From Gammaproteobacteria bacterium (GTDB taxonomy: Bacteria > Pseudomonadota > Gammaproteobacteria > Burkholderiales > Gallionellaceae), in the NCBI GenBank assembly GCA_018814405.1, contig JAHIZO010000010.1:207166-271165 (forward strand): a stretch of DNA of 64,000 nucleotides, in the 5' to 3' direction. This document shows positions 61,635 through 64,000 of this stretch, one piece after another. The translations under genes were made by a program, and so were the position numbers. The notes under the pieces were generated by a model. It worked only from the letters and a program-made list of their open reading frames with translations, did no database searches and was not told the DNA's origin. Each line of letters starts with the position of its first letter. Position 1 is the stretch's first letter.

Positions 61635-62402
61635 ATGACATATTGCGTGGCTATCAACACCGACGAAGGTGTAGTGTTCTGTTCCGATTCGCGTACCAAT
61701 GCAGGATTCGACAACATCTCCACCTATACCAAGATGCACTCTTTCGTCTGGCCCGGAGAACGATCTTTCGTACTGCTATCGGCCGGAAATCTGGCAACTA
61801 CCCAAGCTGTGGTGAAACGGTTGTGGAGCGACATTGAAGAGGCCGCGCCGGTCAACTTGCGCAGTGTGCCGAGCATGCTCGCTGCCTCGGACTACATCGC
61901 CAGCATCAGCGCCTCGGTTCAGAAACAGCATGTCGAGCGCGATAATGCCAAAACCAATTTCGAAGCCACCTTCATCTTCGGCGGACAAGTCGGCCGCGAC
62001 AAGCCCGAAACATTGCTCATCTACCCGCAGGGTAACTACATCCACGAATCGGACGACCACCCTTTCCTGCAGATCGGCGAGGTGAAATACGGCAAGCCCA
62101 TCCTCGATCGCATCATCAAGCGTGACACGCCTATCGAGCGCGCTGCACGCTGTGCACTGGTCTCAATGAACTCGACCATCCGCAGTAATCTGACCGTGGG
62201 CCCGCCTGTTGACCTGCTCATCCTCCGCAAAGATGCACTCGATTTCGGCCAGCGTATGACGCTCACCGAGAACGACCCCTTTGCCAAGGAACTCTCTGAG
62301 GTCTGGAATCAGGGCTTGGTGCAAGCCTTGATGGGCTTGCCCAGATTCCCTTGGGAGCATTCAGGCGAAGCGATGCTGAAGATAGTCGATGATGTCGCCT
62401 GA
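61635..62402 (+). CDS. anbu: Anbu, bacterial proteasome-like protein
   Basis: A 255-residue relative of the 20S proteasome beta subunit and HslV. The sequence begins MTYCVAINTDEGVVFCSDSRTN, the Anbu signature with a potential Thr nucleophile directly after the initiator Met. The middle AKTNFEATFIFGGQVG and the YGKPILDR and SMNSTIRSNLTVGPP segments are family motifs. It is expected to form a helical open ring; peptidase activity is not certain. It closes the ATP-grasp/alpha-E operon. Confidence 0.93.
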   Translation: MTYCVAINTDEGVVFCSDSRTNAGFDNISTYTKMHSFVWPGERSFVLLSAGNLATTQAVVKRLWSDIEEAAPVNLRSVPSMLAASDYIASISASVQKQHVERDNAKTNFEATFIFGGQVGRDKPETLLIYPQGNYIHESDDHPFLQIGEVKYGKPILDRIIKRDTPIERAARCALVSMNSTIRSNLTVGPPVDLLILRKDALDFGQRMTLTENDPFAKELSEVWNQGLVQALMGLPRFPWEHSGEAMLKIVDDVA

Positions 62403-62747
62403 TTCGTACATCCACTGCACCTGACCATCCTCGCCTGTGATGCGCAGACAGGGCGTCTGCACCTTGCCGCCGCCTTGCAATAAAGCCGCTTTATGTTCCG
62501 CATCATGCTGTGCATCGCGCAGTGTGATCGGTAACGACAATCGTCCCATCTCATGCCTTACCTTGATGCAGAACGGGCAAGTCTTGAAGTGATACAGCGC
62601 CAATTGCAAACACTCGGCTTCAACTTTCTGCTGCGCTTCTGCACTGCGTACCACGCCCTTTGGCATCGCTAGCTTTGCCCATAGCAACATGAACGGCATC
62701 AATACCAGACGCAGTGTGCGAAAAAACATTCGTATCAAGGTTCTCAT
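62361..62747 (-). CDS. Membrane-anchored glutaredoxin/GST-N-domain-like protein
   Basis: A 128-residue protein with a hydrophobic N-terminal segment (about 8-27, FFRTLRLVLMPFMLLWAKLA) followed by a thioredoxin-fold domain with the redox motif CPFC (FKTCPFCIKVRHEM, about 55-68), cis-Pro in VQTPCLRI and YESGDIIDYLQ. It resembles the N-terminal domain of GSTs or glutaredoxins. Its last 42 bases overlap the anbu 3' end in convergent orientation. Confidence 0.87.
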   Translation of the reverse strand: MRTLIRMFFRTLRLVLMPFMLLWAKLAMPKGVVRSAEAQQKVEAECLQLALYHFKTCPFCIKVRHEMGRLSLPITLRDAQHDAEHKAALLQGGGKVQTPCLRITGEDGQVQWMYESGDIIDYLQHRFA

Positions 62748-62794
62748 TTTCTATTCCTAAGTTTGTTCGGGGCAGCGTGATTCAGACTGTGATT

Positions 62795-63532
62795 CTAACT
62801 GCCGCTGAAATTCGGTAAAAAACTTATTCCGGTTCGTTTGACCAATTCCGGATAACTGATCGGTTTTCCTACTTTTGCCATGTCCTGATTGTCTATCCAA
62901 TGCGCCCAGGCTTGGTTCGTTGACGGGTCGTAGACTAGTTTGAACAGATGGTCCGGCACCCAGACGCGGTTGGCTCCGATGGTGGCGGGGGCGGCATCGA
63001 ACACCGGTCCGCTGATCACGTACACATCACCTTTGGCACGTATCACATATTTGCGCGTGGCACTTTCTATCCCCGCCCATGCCTTGCGATTATTGCGGGG
63101 GGCCTGCGGCACCATGTTGGCGAGCGAGAAGCTCTGCGCCATCGACTCGGGTGTGGTCATGTCTGCGGCGGGTGCCATGTGTCCGCGGTCATAGCCTGAA
63201 CCTTTGTAGTCATCCAACTCCGCGCGTTCGGCGCGCGGCAGACGCGCATCGGCGAAAAACTTGTCCTTGCGTTTCTCGTGCGCACCTTGCAGGGTCTTGC
63301 GGCTCAATCTTTCCGCGACATAGAGCGGGGTGCGACTTTGGCCGGAATGCAACACGGCGAAAGCGGTGAAGCAGAGTGCGCGCAGTTGTCGAGCTTCCTG
63401 CTGCTTGATGAGCGGTGGCTCGCCATTGGCGAAGATCTGGCGACATTGTTCAAAGTTGTTCTGGTCGGCTGAGGCGAGGGGGGCTAGAGATAGCGAGACT
63501 GCAAAAACAAAGGCGAAGACAAGGCGCTGCAT
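62795..63532 (-). CDS. Secreted DNA/RNA non-specific endonuclease (NUC family)
   Basis: A 245-residue precursor with signal peptide (FAFVFAVSLSLAPLASA). The NUC-type active site is visible in YDRGHMAPAADM (catalytic His near 117), with the metal-binding Asn in NMVPQAPRNNRKAW (near 140). The start of the mature protein is rich in Cys (CRQ..., CFTAF). It likely degrades nucleic acid in the periplasm or outside. Confidence 0.92.
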   Translation of the reverse strand: MQRLVFAFVFAVSLSLAPLASADQNNFEQCRQIFANGEPPLIKQQEARQLRALCFTAFAVLHSGQSRTPLYVAERLSRKTLQGAHEKRKDKFFADARLPRAERAELDDYKGSGYDRGHMAPAADMTTPESMAQSFSLANMVPQAPRNNRKAWAGIESATRKYVIRAKGDVYVISGPVFDAAPATIGANRVWVPDHLFKLVYDPSTNQAWAHWIDNQDMAKVGKPISYPELVKRTGISFLPNFSGS

Positions 63533-63877
63533 AGATTGGCTACGGGCATGACAAGGCTCGGGAGTCTATCGCAAACGCCAGTCATAACATCCCTGCTTGC
63601 TGTGTGATTAATAGATATTGAAATCTGTGTGGCAGCGCCGGAGCTGGTCATTCCTTGGAATTTAATAAATATTTATCAAATTGCTGCATCGTACTGTTCA
63701 CGGCGCTGAGAGCAGAATGCGTTGCTGAATGCGCGTGCCTGCGGTTTGGCATGAGGCGGCGGCTGTGTTACGGTAAAAAGATAAATTTTTTGGACCAACC
63801 CAAAAGGCACGCTGGGGCAGTAAATGTTTTTGTGCCAGATTATGATTTGAATATACAAAATCACTAGTGTCCCAACG
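63533..63877. other. AT-rich intergenic stretch, no gene seen
   Basis: About 345 bases, clearly AT-richer than the rest of the window, with no ORF that resembles a protein and no RNA. At the right it runs into the end of an insertion sequence; CACTAGTGTCCCAACGTTAA at 63862-63881 holds a likely IS terminus. Confidence 0.6.
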
Positions 63878-64000
63878 TTAATCGAACAGAAACAACTGGT
63901 TGGTTGAATCTGGTGAGTTTGTATCCAGTGGCGTACGCGCCAACAGCTGATTTAGAGCCATTCTCTCGAACATAGTGAGGCTCAAGATTTGTAGCATTTC
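63878..64000 (-). mobile_element. IS4-type transposase, C-terminal end of an insertion sequence (partial)
   Basis: The minus strand is open from the window edge for 40 codons and ends with TAA. The translation (LQILSLTMFERMALNQLL and, at the end, NQLFLFD) is the C-terminal signature of IS4-family transposases with a DUF4372 N-terminal domain. The stop is followed by CGTTGGGACACTAG, which looks like the terminal inverted repeat. The other end is outside the window. Confidence 0.72.

Overview
The window is bacterial chromosome, most likely from a betaproteobacterium of the Gallionellaceae/Nitrosomonadales type (microaerophilic, possibly iron-oxidising). This placement is inferred from the NifL/NifA pair, the Rnf complex, an iron-storage encapsulated-ferritin homologue, the many c-di-GMP enzymes and the gene order iscA-nifU-nifS-nifV-cysE-nifW-nifZ-nifM. 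No rRNA or species-diagnostic gene is present, so the genus is not proven. No CRISPR array or prophage was seen.

The dominant content is a dispersed nitrogen-fixation (nif) region without the structural genes nifHDK. Block 1 (1.5-9.8 kb, + strand) is a NifA/sigma-54 operon for nitrogenase Fe-S assembly and maturation: iscA-nif, nifU, nifS, a 35-codon membrane ORF, nifV, cysE, a helical protein, nifW, nifZ, nifM, a CCA-enzyme-like HD-domain remnant and an unknown gene. Block 2 (15.3-21.1 kb, - strand) is nifB, a 2x[4Fe-4S] ferredoxin, an ArsC-like nitrogenase-associated protein, a flavodiiron protein, a [2Fe-2S] ferredoxin, a Shethna FeSII-like protein, nifQ and draG. Divergent from nifB is a three-gene operon (21.4-23.3 kb) with a GlcF/LutA-like CCG protein and a 60-aa membrane protein. 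Block 3 (41.9-55.4 kb) holds a nif11/DUF6156/Cys-rich small-gene operon, a globin-coupled c-di-GMP sensor, nifA and nifL, then divergently rnfABCDGEH, an unknown gene, a nifF-like flavodoxin and another unknown. Sigma-54 -24/-12 elements and NifA-type TGT-N10-ACA sites read in the sequence tie these blocks together.

Between the blocks are accessory and household genes. At 9.8-15.1 kb lie two toxin-less antitoxin genes, umuC and umuD with an unusual double operator, and an AT-richer operon encoding an ABM protein, a CarH-like B12-binding protein and a diguanylate cyclase. At 23.3-40.8 kb lie a MASE1-PAS-GGDEF-EAL protein, a sorbosone dehydrogenase-like protein, a VOC protein, an HD-GYP phosphodiesterase, methyltransferases, a second 60-aa membrane protein with its own sigma-54 promoter, marC, an EncFtn ferritin without encapsulin, pagL, pfkA, a GIY-YIG protein, mscS, a Na,K-ATPase-like P-type ATPase and mscL. 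At 55.6-63.5 kb lie a two-component c-di-GMP module, an ATP-grasp/alpha-E/Anbu operon, a thioredoxin-fold protein and a secreted nuclease. The window opens in the 3' end of an MFS gene and ends inside the 3' end of an IS4-type transposase.

Together the genes describe a diazotroph that makes nitrogenase cofactors (NifB, NifQ, NifV, NifU/S), supplies reductant through Rnf and flavodoxin, protects the enzyme from O2 (FeSII, flavodiiron protein), may switch it off post-translationally (DraG), and gates expression by NifL/NifA. Five c-di-GMP enzymes with globin, B12, PAS/MASE1, GAF and phosphorelay inputs are interspersed. The most interesting undescribed-looking elements are the paralogous 60-aa nif-linked membrane proteins, the B12-sensor/cyclase operon, the HD pseudoenzyme after nifM, and the nif11 small-gene operon.
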